DNA of 64,000 bases, taken from Paramarasmius palmivorus (lineage: Eukaryota > Basidiomycota > Agaricomycetes > Agaricales > Marasmiaceae). Location of the stretch: assembly GCA_037176845.1 (NCBI GenBank), contig JAYKXP010000013.1:186001-250000 (forward strand), written 5' to 3'. Made by a program: the position numbers and the translations under genes. Below the pieces are notes generated by a model. The model did no database searches and had not been told where the DNA came from. It saw nothing but the letters and a program-made list of their open reading frames with translations. This document shows positions 22,255 to 32,005 of this stretch, one piece after another. Position 1 is the stretch's first letter, and each line of letters opens with the position of its first letter.

Positions 22255-24612
22255 CTATAAGAGCTCTACGCTATTGTCTGATTCCACCTTGAGATCGTCC
22301 TCTTCTACGTTGATCTCCTCTTCCTTCACCTCACCATCGTCCATGATTTCTAGCTTTGCAGCGATCTTCTTGGTCTTCTTCCGCAAATCTCTGAGCTTCT
22401 GCTTCCCTCCAGGATCAGGAAACTTCTTGCAGAGAATGCCCCAGAGCGCTCCCTCACCTGCATCCAGCAGCGTCTGCCGCTGGTCCTCAGATTCCAACCC
22501 CCATCGATCTACATTGAGGGAAATAGTGCTTCGAGAAGGCATTCTCATGCCCTGGCCAAACATGTCCTGGAAGAGCCGACGCTTCTGGTCCAGGGAATAC
22601 ATCTGACTTCGCTGGAATATAAAGTCATGAACCCTATACACCGGGAAGTCATCTGGAAACTTCTTGGCTTTGATCGCGGTACTGGAGGTGGCAGGAGGAG
22701 TAGAAACGGAGATAACTGTTGATGAGGTTGAGGAGAGCAACTTTGATGAAGACGAGCGTGAGGAGAGAGACTTTGATGAAGATGAGTGTGATGAGCGTGA
22801 TGAGAGTGACTTTGACGAAGACTTTGACGAAGGCAAGTGAGAAGAAGCTGACTTGGATGAAGAAGATGAATGTGTGGAAGGGAACAAGGCGGCTGATGCT
22901 GATGATGGTGAAGACTTGGATGAGGACGATGAGGCCTGTGAAGTGGCCTTTGCCTTTCCTTTTCTACGGGGAGGAGAAGGAGTAGGGTCGTCTGAGTTGA
23001 CTTCAATGGCTTGATTGAGGCTGGCCCCTGCGCTGCGACGCACTGGGGTTGAGGGAGCCCTTGAGCTGATGTCGACGGTAATGGTTGTGTTGTCTGGTGA
23101 CGGAGAACCTGTGAATCTGTCGGGGAGAGGCGATATTTGCCTGGCAGAAGAAGTTGAGGACAGTGGAGGTGATGGCTGCGGGCATAGAGTTGGGCTTGGT
23201 TCGGGATGAAACGAGGGGCTTGAGTGAGGATGAGAGTTTGGAGGGCATTGTCTCTTGGGTTTAGACTCAGAAGGAGGCGACGTTCTGGTTCTCTTGGATG
23301 AAGGAGGTGGTTGTGTGGAGGAGGATGAAGAGGCAGTGGCCGCTGCGGTGTGAGCCTTGACAACAAGTTCGTGTTGAATGCGCTCAGCCTCTGCAACCCG
23401 GTCATTGAAGCCCTGCCTTCTCTTGGAAAGAGGCTTTCCTCCGGAGCGTTTTGCTGCCTCGTCCAGAATAGTAGCCACTCCTGGTCTCTTGATAAGGTCG
23501 GGTCGGCTCAGTAGTACCAGAGGTGCGTCGCCAACGATTGGAACCTTTCCTGTGATGGGAATCCGAAATGATTTGGCAGCAGTGGCAGTCCCACCAACCC
23601 AAAAATGCCCTGGGAACTTGTAGTAGGCAAACTTCTCGCCTTCTATACCACAAGACTGGAGAAAGGCTGGTGTCACCTCCAGGCTACTGCCATGAATGAC
23701 CTGCTGCATCTCCTCCGGGCCTGGCGTAACATCATTCTCTAGCTGGAAAGGTAAAGTTATCAGAAGAATTCCAGTTACAAATATGCGGAGCTTACAAAGA
23801 CATACACCATGGCAGAGGTGCGTAGTGCCTGGTCGGTAGCCTTTGCAGCCTCCTGCTCCTGGCGAGCTGTGCGTCGCTCCTCTACTGAGAACTGGAGCAC
23901 ATCATCAGGAAGAGGTGGCGGTTGTGGAGTGTAAAACTGAGGTTCACGAGAAGATCGCGGCTGAGTGCTGTTAAGCGGAGACCTATTGGAATTCTGGGAA
24001 GAGGGCGGAGGCGGAGGCTGCTGCCTTTTGACCTTGTGATCACCCTTTGTACAACCGCCGAGTTCAAGACAGTGGGGACGACAGCTTTGGTTTTCACATT
24101 CTCGGAGTCTTGCCTTGTTGCAGTTTGGATGGGAGCAAGGGACCTTGGAGGAGGACTGGGATGGATGAAGTGAGAGCGGTGGTGGTACCGGAGGTGGATC
24201 GGGAGGATCTGCCGAAGATGGGTCAGGAAGTCTTCCGCGAGAGACTGCGGCAGCTGCAAGAGTGAGAAGACCAGATATGTCGCCTTCATCCTGCTCAGGG
24301 ATGGGCTCAAATGCCTCTACCTGAGGCAGTCTGGGTGAATCCCATTCGAAGTGTGTGCACTGCTCCCCATTAGGCCCACAGCGCTGGTCACACTATAACA
24401 AGCTAAGTTGAGAAGACTAGGTCAGAGAGAGATAGACGCACCGCATAGAAATAGCGACCCTGATTGACTGCCTGTCCTCGAAGACTCTGTTGGCGGGGAA
24501 TCTGTATGCCGGCACAGGCGGAGTGTTTGCATTGACACGGGCGAGTTGGAGCACCTTTGGATGGAGTGTTTGAACGACTCCCTCGCCTGGAACCCACTCG
24601 TGAGCCAGCCAT
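22255..24612 (-). CDS. KDZ-associated protein with cysteine clusters and serine tract
   Basis: Three exons (24612-24442, 24392-23796, 23742-22255) join in phase to 751 residues. The N-terminus has PCQCKHSACAG and CDQRCGPNGEQCTHFEW, and a second cluster CSHPNCNKARLRECENQSC followed by HCLELGGC; both look like zinc-binding modules. A proline-rich linker and EERRTARQEQEAAKATDQAL follow, then FPGHFWVGGTATAAKSFRI. A long low-complexity serine/lysine tract (roughly bases 22720-22950) comes next, then a folded end with FPVYRVHDFIFQRSQMYSL and an acidic tail. I do not know the molecular function. The position, reading inward from the right end of the element, suggests a second DNA-binding or end-binding protein of the transposon. 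Confidence 0.65.
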
Positions 24613-24915
24613 GGGAAGAACCGAGGGCTATAGCATGTATCTATATGCATAACAGAGGGGTCAGTGCATGTACACCAAAGTAGAGGAAAGCACAACACGC
24701 ACCTGATGCCCCGGAACCGTCACAGTTACCGACACCCCACAGAGAAGGAATGAACGTAGGCGAGCTGTTAAAAAGATCAGCTTTGAACATTGCTAGCTGC
24801 CACACCAATTCTTACCGCTTACAATAGGCAGAGATGGTGGTGGTTGGTGATTAAGAAGGTGTGCAAGGTTGTGGTAGCGTTTAAAGACGCGTCTGATGCT
24901 TTGGATGTGTTTGTA

Positions 24916-25030
24916 CATCCCGGACCTCCCGGACACTCTAGACGCCCTGCCCCTCCCGGCGTTCCCGGACGGTATTTCCCGGACGGCATGGACATCCCGA
25001 ACGGCCTGAACGCACCGAACGTCCCGTACT
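24916..25030 (-). repeat. Right subterminal array of the 9-bp motif
   Basis: Tandem imperfect units of CATCCCGGA and CCTCCCGGA with 9-base spacing, the reverse complement of the left array at 14903-15016. It lies upstream of the accessory gene starting at 24612. Together the arrays form subterminal inverted repeats. Confidence 0.8.
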
Positions 25031-25077
25031 CCTGGTTTCACGGGTGCCCTCGCAACAACAGCTACCGTCAATGCCGG

Positions 25078-25889
25078 CAGTGTTGGACTTAACCCCTAAG
25101 TCCTAATTAGGATTAAGGGTTAACAACATTATTAAGTAGAGGGTTAACGATGGATGTGGGTTTTCTAGAGGTTAATTAGGTCCTAATATCAAGATGTCAT
25201 GTGATGAGGAACGTCGCAGGTTTGCATGACACACGCCGACCAGCTTGGCTTACTCACGAGTCACAAACTACCATCACGACTTTGGACTTCCACAACAAAG
25301 GTTTAGACTATTTGCCTCTTCCACCTCAGTATCTTCCTGCAGCCACGACTCTCAAGTCGGCATTTTTTCCGTGGATAAGGCATCAATAAGGACCATAAGA
25401 TGGGTGGAACAGGGACGCTGGATTGTAACTCTGGATTAGAGGTGCGCAAGTTTTCAATCCCCTTGTTTCCTTTCTGATACGTTTGGATAGAGTTGGACCA
25501 CCAGCTTTTGTCAAGAGGAACAAGGCCAGGATTGTCATACACCCCAGTCATTGAAACATCAATTGATCGAGACTCGGAAAATTTACCATTTGATAGAGCT
25601 ACTATTAGGCAGTTACGACTCTAATGCACCTAACTCGACACTATTCTTCATGACACTCTTGATACTGGCTGATAGTTAACGAGACCCATGAGGTGACTTC
25701 AGGAGTTGGAACGCTCAATTGCTCACATGCACGTCACAGTATTCACTCAAGAGTCAAAACTGAGACAGACACTAGGTGGCTAAAATTCATTGAAATCCTA
25801 ATTAACCCTTAACATAATTAAGGGTTATTAATGTATTTAAGTGTCTATAAAAATTGGTGGGGTTAATAACCCCTTAAGATCCAACACTG
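25078..25889. mobile_element. Non-autonomous hAT-like element, 812 bp, with 8-bp target duplication
   Basis: Both ends start CAGTGTTGGA followed by CTTAA (one extra T on the right), forming terminal inverted repeats. The 8 bases AATGCCGG flank it exactly on both sides (25070-25077 and 25890-25897). An 8-bp target duplication and CAGTG ends are typical of hAT transposons. The interior is AT-rich with repeated TTAACCC/GGGTTA blocks and has no transposase frame, so it depends on an enzyme encoded elsewhere. It lies just outside the right KDZ array. Confidence 0.9.
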
Positions 25890-26185
25890 AATGCCGGGTC
25901 TCCGCTTTCCACTTAGTCTCATTGATCTGAGGCATGTAAAGTGTTTCGAACCAGATTGTCTCGAAGCTGTCCGCATGGTCTGTATTCACACCATCATCAA
26001 CTTGAACTTTCGAATCTGACTGAAAGCGAAATCCTTGGATCAGAGCTGTGCGGTGGTAAACCGGCCAACCAGCTACGCCAGCGTTAATCTGTCACAGGAC
26101 AGCTCCCATGATGTCGTTTGGGAACGAATCGAAGAACTTCCAAAATATATCCACGAAGCGAATGGCATCTTTCCACCCCAATTCC

Positions 26186-27969
26186 ATGTTATCCTACCTC
26201 CGACGCTTGACTGCTCGTCAAAGACACCTCGCCGCTGTTTTGCTTCTTGTGAGTCGCCACATTATAGCTCTCACCGGAGTCTCATGAAATGCAATGTTCT
26301 AGATTCTTCTCCTCTATTCCATCACTCTTGTTCTTGATGACTTTCAGTCCATACGGCGTGTTCTCTCAATGAATAGAGGAGACGAACATCCTGTATTTGA
26401 TGTGCATGAATCTCATGACCCACCACCAATACCAGATGCCCCGAAGCCCGTGGGTGAAGGAACTGCCAATGCAACCATGGTGTTCCTTGCACGGAACTCA
26501 GACTTAGATGGTGTCGTCTCCAGTATGCGACATGTGGAAGACAGATTTAATAAACGCTTCGGGTACCCTTGGGTGTTTCTAAACGAGGTTGAGTTCACCG
26601 ATGAATTCAAGGAGTGCGTTTTTGGCCTATCATCCACTCTCTTTACTTACCCTGTGAATCCAGACGGGTATCAAACGCGACAGATGCGCACGTATCCTTT
26701 GGCTTGATACCTCACGACCATTGGTTCCAACCAGAATGGATCGACGAAGACCGGGCAAGAAAGGGCAGAGAAAAGATGAAAGCCCAAAACATGATCTATG
26801 CAGGTAGGAACCGCTTCTGACTCCATTTTGGCTTGACTCAATAATCTCTTCGACTAGACAGTGTACCGTATCGAAACATGTGCAGATTTAACTCTGGCGT
26901 AAGAATTCCCCGTTTATATGTCAATCCCACTAACGTCGTTTGTGATAGTTTTTCTTTAAGCATCCTCTTTTGCAGCCGTACAAATATTACTGGCGAGTCG
27001 AGTAAGTTATTGGTTGGTCTTTTTAGGCATAGCTTGGGCTCACAGTGCTCTCTTCTCCGAAGGCCAGGTATCTCATACTCCTGCAATGTTGACTACGACC
27101 CTTTCGACTACATGCGGGATCATGACAAACTATACGGCAAGTTTCAACCATAGCTATCGGTAATCAATAATTCATATACTCGCTCAGGATTTACAATTTC
27201 TTTCACGGAGTGGGAACCGACGATACCTACGCTATGGAAGACTGTGCAGGGTTGGTCATGAGTTCATTTACATCTTTGATTCAGCCAATGAATGATTATG
27301 TGACTAGATTTCATGCAGGCGTACCCGCAATATGTCTCCGAGAACAACGCGATGCGATATCTCAGCGACGATGAGGGCAAGACATACAATCTATGTCACT
27401 GTGAGTTGTCCGAGCTTTTGAATCTCGGATTGCTCATAAATTACCGATCTCTAGTCTGGAGTAACTTTGAGATTGCCGACATGGACTTTTGGCGAGGAGA
27501 AGCGTACCAGCGGTTTTTCAAGTATCTTGACGACACAGGCGGGTTTTACTATGAGGTTCGCTTATTCACGTTTGTGTTCAAGTGCGGCGCTAATTGCAAC
27601 ATGTTTAAATGACAGCGTTGGGGAGATGCTCCCGTTCATTCGATAGCTGTCGCACTATTTCTCCCGAAAGACCGGCTTCATTTCTTCCAGGATATAGGTT
27701 ACAAACATCCACCCTTTGAGCACTGCCCGAGAGGTGATGCTCACTCGAAAAATAAATGCTCGTGCTCGATCAGTCAGTCGTTAGGTAGGATGCCTAACGC
27801 CTTATTGGGACGGAGGTCTAATGAGTTCCCTTTTCAGACTACTTTCCGCAGTCCTGTATTCCTAGATACGAAAGGCTATCCAGTTAACGGGCTTTCCACC
27901 AAAATAATTAGATCAGAACTTTTTATCCATATATCAGCACTATGGCGGCGCTATCAGTCCAGCGGTTAG
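26186..27969 (+). CDS. GT15 (Kre2/Mnt1-type) alpha-1,2-mannosyltransferase
   Basis: The start at 26186 gives a type II signal anchor (LAAVLLLILLLYSITLVLDD) across the first intron, so the enzyme should sit in the Golgi membrane. Family segments follow in order: VFLARNSDLDGVVSSMRHVE, YPWVFLNEVEFTDEFKE, PHDHWFQPEWIDEDRA, PYKYYWRVEPGISYSCNVDY, FTISFTEWEPTIPTLWKTVQ, NNAMRYLSDDEGKTYNLCHF, SNFEIADMDFWRGEAYQRFF and HFFQDIGYKHPPFEHCPRGD. One intron is GC-AG (donor GCAAGT after the codons for KLY, near 27139). After CSCS the C-terminus departs from the usual NFD..GYSCL ending and runs on to the stop at 27969. GT15 enzymes add mannose to O- and N-glycans. The core looks complete; the tail is replaced or mis-spliced in my model. 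Confidence 0.85.
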
Positions 27970-28604
27970 ATGGGTATGCCATAGGCGCCACGGGTAAATT
28001 TCCGGACAGGAATCGAAAACTAAAATGGCATGCTGATATCAGAAAGGTAACGATCGCGTCGATATGTAGTACGTTGCCAGAATTCACACACCCAAGTTCT
28101 GTCATTAGGTATGGGATGTTTGAAAAATCACAATCACAATGATATCAGAATATCCCTGTTTTAGTGGGCATCTCTAGCCTCTAGGCGTCCTACCTTTTGC
28201 GTTGGTCCAATAGGAACGCGATTCATGGAACGTTATTACAAGTTAAAAACAGGGATTGAGCCCTTGTTAGAACTGTCCGGGAAACGGTTATTCTTTGTCG
28301 TTGCCACCCCCCGCATCAGTGCTACAGTAGTCGCTGTCATCAAACATAAAAAGATTGCAAGCATCTTCGGAAAGGTTTTCGCGACAACTGTCAATTCTCC
28401 TCAACTTGAAATAATGGCTTCGATTCTACGGTACATTGGCGGAAAACAATAAATCGAACGTAGTACAATTCCCACCAGCGGAGAGGATACTGAAGAAGCT
28501 GGAGATCTATTCAAGAACTGGTGTAGTTCTCCGTTACTCGTTTTACAATTGAATAGCGTATATCCGGACTTGGAAAAATCGTCTCCCCCCGAAACGATCG
28601 TCAA
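27970..28604. other. No supported gene; possible short repeat element
   Basis: A 75-codon open frame on the plus strand (28225-28452) has no recognised feature. The sequence AGGTAGGATGCCTA near 27783 and its near reverse complement near 28184 could mark a short inverted-repeat element of about 410 bases overlapping the odd GT15 tail, but no target duplication was found. Confidence 0.3.
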
Positions 28605-29522
28605 CTACATGATGAGCTCAAGCTCTTTCCACAACTCCTCCAAAGCCTTCTCATCATGTTGTATGGACTTTGCCTCATAAGCTACACCTGCGCCCACACA
28701 GGCAGGGCAAGGCATGTCCCAGCCACAAGACGTGAAGTGGTCTTCCCATCTACAATTCATCAAATGAGTCGTGAACCAGAGAGATTATAACAGAGACATA
28801 CCTCATAGATACACCTCCACAGCCAGGACAGATAGATCTCGTGTTATGACACTCATTGCAATCCAGATGTTGACGGGCAATCTGACCCGTCATCTTGATA
28901 CTCTTCCCTTTGCAGAATGTATCCCAAAATAACCAATAGTCGATTCTACCGTTCTGTGAAAGTCGAAACAAGATTATGAGCAAACGGAGCCAAGATATAA
29001 AATAAAGCCACGCACCTTGACCGGCTCATGAATCCATACCTCATTCCTCTCGATAATCAACTGACCCCTTTTATACTCCGCCGTCGAAGGCAACTTGGGC
29101 AACCGTACCGCAACCTTCAATTGGCCGTTCACAATACTAGTTTGCCCCGGAAAAACGATAGGTTTCAACGCAGGGATACTAAAATTCTCCGAAACCTTCT
29201 CTCCGGCCTGATTTTTGACCCATCGTTTGGAGTTCACGTCCTCGGATAACCCAAAACACCCCGTGGCGGAAACATAAGCGATCTGAGCGATGATCACGTC
29301 GTTTCGCAACGCGTCGTAGAGCTTGTGGCAGGCAATGATAAGTGAGAGCTTGTCTTGCCAGGAAGGAAGGGCATTGAGAATAAGACGCTGAAGTTCTCGA
29401 GGAAGATCGAGGAATTGGGCGCGTGGTTTGGTCACTGTTGAGGTAGTGTTGTTGCCGGCTCTGGGTCTGCGCTTCGTGGCGGCATTGCGAGCCAACTTGG
29501 AGCGAGGAAGCTTGGGTGGCAT
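28605..29522 (-). CDS. F-box-like protein with C-terminal cysteine cluster (paralog 1)
   Basis: Three exons: the first from 29522 to about 29025, the second starting NGRIDYWLFWDTFCKG, the third starting WEDHFTSCGWDMPCPAC and ending ELELIM. The N-terminus adds a basic leader (KLARNAATKRRPRAG) missing in the other copies. FLDLPRELQRLILNALPSW then LSLIIACHKLYDALRNDVI is F-box-like. The middle has FPGQTSIVNGQLKVAVRLP and KRGQLIIERNEVWIHEP. The end has CNECHNTRSICPGCGG and SCGWDMPCPAC, a set of CxxC pairs likely to bind zinc. F-box proteins pick substrates for SCF ubiquitin ligases; whether this one does is untested. It is closest to the copy at 35497. Confidence 0.7.
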
Positions 29523-29906
29523 GGTGAGGTATGCGATGATATCTGAGTATGAAGATGAGTGCGAATAAGAGAGAGACTAAAGTCTTATATACGTCAACGA
29601 ATGTGGCCTGGGGAAAACACGATCAGGTGGCCGTGTTCTATTGTTCGCCCAATTTGGATTTCATGTTTCCCGGAACCGAGATTCCCTGATTGCCTGATTT
29701 AGTCATATAGACATCGAAGTCGTCGGTATGCATGCAGGTACGCAAGGCCGTCCGTCCACGTTAAACTTGAGGACAGGCTCGTGCCCAGACGACCTCTTCA
29801 ACGATTTGCCAAAGAAATCTTCATAGATTCAACATATACAAAACTGGTACAAACCGAGTAAGCGAAATAGCTTTTACAATCTCCTTATATCCAATCATCA
29901 AGCCAC

Positions 29907-31558
29907 TCACAACCTCAACACCGTACTGCCCAACGAATTACTCAACTCCACACTTCCTCTTTCCTTTCCCTTCTCCTCGTCATCCGCAACCCAAACATTA
30001 CCCCTGATATTGCCTCTCGAAACCTGCGAATACTCCACCTTTCTATTCCCCTTCTCCTCAGGCTCAATGACACTTGCTTTACTCAACCCAGATGTCGAAA
30101 CACCAAACGCTCCTTCGTACGTTTCGTGCAACGCTACATCGATAGCACCTACAGACCCGTGGACATTCATATCGAGGGTCGAGTCGGACGGTGCAGTTGG
30201 TACTTTGATATGCGTAGAACCGGTAGCGGTGGTTGATTTGACGCGGAAGTGGCCGCCAGTGTCGGAGGAGGTGGTGTAGAGGTAAATGTTGCTTCCGATG
30301 GCACTGCAGGAAAGGAAGGTAAGTGATGGAACTGGAACACAAGTAAGGGAGACGACATACGCGTTGGAGGTCTTGAGCTCCGCTTCGGTCCATTCGTCAT
30401 CTTCGTCATCGTTGAATAGTGAAATGTTAGCCCTGATGTTTCCATTGTCGCTAACGAGTTTGAGCGAGGAAGAGGTGCTGAAGTTGCCAGTGATAGATCC
30501 AACATGGCTGATGATGCTAGTCGATTCTGCTGCGAGTGACTGGTACCACCGAGCACAGTCAGATGCCAAAGGAGTACGGAGAGCTTTCAGGAACATACCT
30601 CAGCAAAAACCGTCGAGACGGAGCCTCTCAACTCGAAGAAGTCAAAGAGGACACTCTTGGCGAGGTCAGCGATGTTGTAGGAAAAGATAGGCAAGTAAGC
30701 TCTGAAATCCTTGATTTCCAGCGGTTCTTTCTTCGATTTCGAGGCCGGTAAGATAACGTCGAGTGTGAACTCGACACGATGGTGGTGGTGACGGCCTGGT
30801 GGTATCTTCTTCCGAGTAGACTAGCGACATCACTTTTCAGCCATGCTCCGCACAAAAAGTATCAACAGAGTCCACTCACCACGATTCCAATCCCGTGCTG
30901 CTCTACAGGATCCCTCCTCACTTTGCAAACTTGAACCGAATCCAATAATGCTCGAGGTCCGTACCACTTGGTCTCAACGTTGACTATCACATCGTCACCC
31001 TGTTCATCTCCCTGCCGGATATTCACTTTTCCTGCTGACCAAGGGCCACGGGCGAAGAGGAACAGGACATCAGATGAGACAGGGAGCTTGAATGTGGAGA
31101 CTGTGGAGCGAGGATGTCCTTCGTTGACGCCATGGGGATGTGTAGGACGATGATGATCTGGCGAGCCTGGAGGTTCAGGCCATTCAGCACAGTGGTCAAT
31201 AGTGAACTCTGGGGGCCAGGGAAAGCCATCTCCGTCCTCTGGATCGATCTCATGACCGTCGTCAGCCTATGAATGCGTCAGCTTTGAGTAAGAGTGTCAA
31301 CATGAAAAAAAAAAGAAAACGCACCCAATCCCATTCCCCCAACCCTGAATACCCATGGTGATAATGTTGATGATGATGATAACCTCGAAACGCCATCTTT
31401 CCCAGCTTCCAAACGGTGAAGATGGTCAGGAAAATCGCAACGTGTTTCCAGAATTTTCTCCTTCGAGCGACTCGTCGTTCTTCACTGCTGGGAACGAGGT
31501 GAACAGGCAAAACGATTGGCGGATTCTCGTTGAGAAGGGGAGCTTTCTCGTGGTCCAT
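29907..31558 (-). CDS. Single-pass membrane protein with beta-strand repeat region
   Basis: The start at 31558 gives MDHEKAPLLNENPPIVLP, a cytosolic stretch, a membrane span (HVAIFLTIFTVWKLGKMAF), then a histidine-rich GYHHHQHYHHGYSG. A GTGCGT..ATAG intron leads to an exon with a WPPEFTIDHCAEWPEPPG segment. Later exons read FTLDVILPASKSKK, then ITGNFSTSSSLKLVSDNGNI, HIKVPTAPSDSTLDMNVHGS and a closing GSVELSNSLGSTVLRL. The G-x-I-x-G plus alternating strand pattern resembles DUF4097/DUF2807-type beta-helix repeats. Function is unknown; it is probably an exported, membrane-tethered protein. The copper- or metal-binding look of the histidine run is only a suggestion. Confidence 0.65.
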
Positions 31559-32005
31559 CGTGGGTGATAGTGATTGTGAAGTGGGGACTGGCCATGGGGT
31601 GATGCTGTTTTATATGACGACGCAATATGATCGCGGTAAGCTAGGAACGGTCCATGTGATGCTGCGCTTGCGCCGGTGGAATTTTCAATGTATGGCGGGT
31701 AGCTGCGGCACAGCCAGTTTGACGCCTTTAGTATGGTATATAGGTGCCGATAGATTGCGTAGAGGTGTTGATAGTAGTGGTGGGACATGGTAAAACGGGT
31801 AGAGCCGAAGCGACGCGCGGTCTGTGCTGCGATTTCATCATCAATAAGCGCCCGAGGCGTTGATTGCGAAAAGCTTATGTATGATTTGAGTACATTCTAC
31901 CTACAACTACACAATGGAAGGCGATGCTAAAGATACAAGAGTAAAAGGAAAGTATTGTCCATGTAATATAAAGTTCGAATCAATGAGTGTGGTATCGGCG
32001 ACAAA

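Larger units (their letters stand above)
14903..25045. mobile_element. KDZ transposon with TET/JBP dioxygenase cargo
   Basis: The segment is bounded by two arrays of the same 9-bp motif in opposite orientation (14903-15016 and 24916-25030). Inside are a KDZ-type transposase (+, 15162-17391), a TET/JBP-like dioxygenase (-, 17422-19123), and three further minus-strand genes (20304-21047, 21461-22086, 22255-24612). The last has cysteine clusters and a long serine tract. KDZ (Kyakuja-Dileera-Zisupton) elements are known in basidiomycetes and are reported to travel with TET/JBP genes. All open frames appear free of stops once introns are removed, which suggests a recent or active copy. The true termini and target duplication were not identified, so the limits are approximate; the left end could lie anywhere between 14296 and 14903. 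Confidence 0.8.

Noticed and set aside
22545..23405. A 286-codon minus-strand frame rich in proline, leucine and histidine
   Set aside because: It is a shadow of the serine-rich region of the 751-residue accessory gene in another frame.
25085..25860. Telomere-like TTAACCC/GGGTTA blocks suggesting a chromosome end
   Set aside because: The blocks are inside the hAT-like element, are not regular TTAGGG arrays, and genes continue on both sides.
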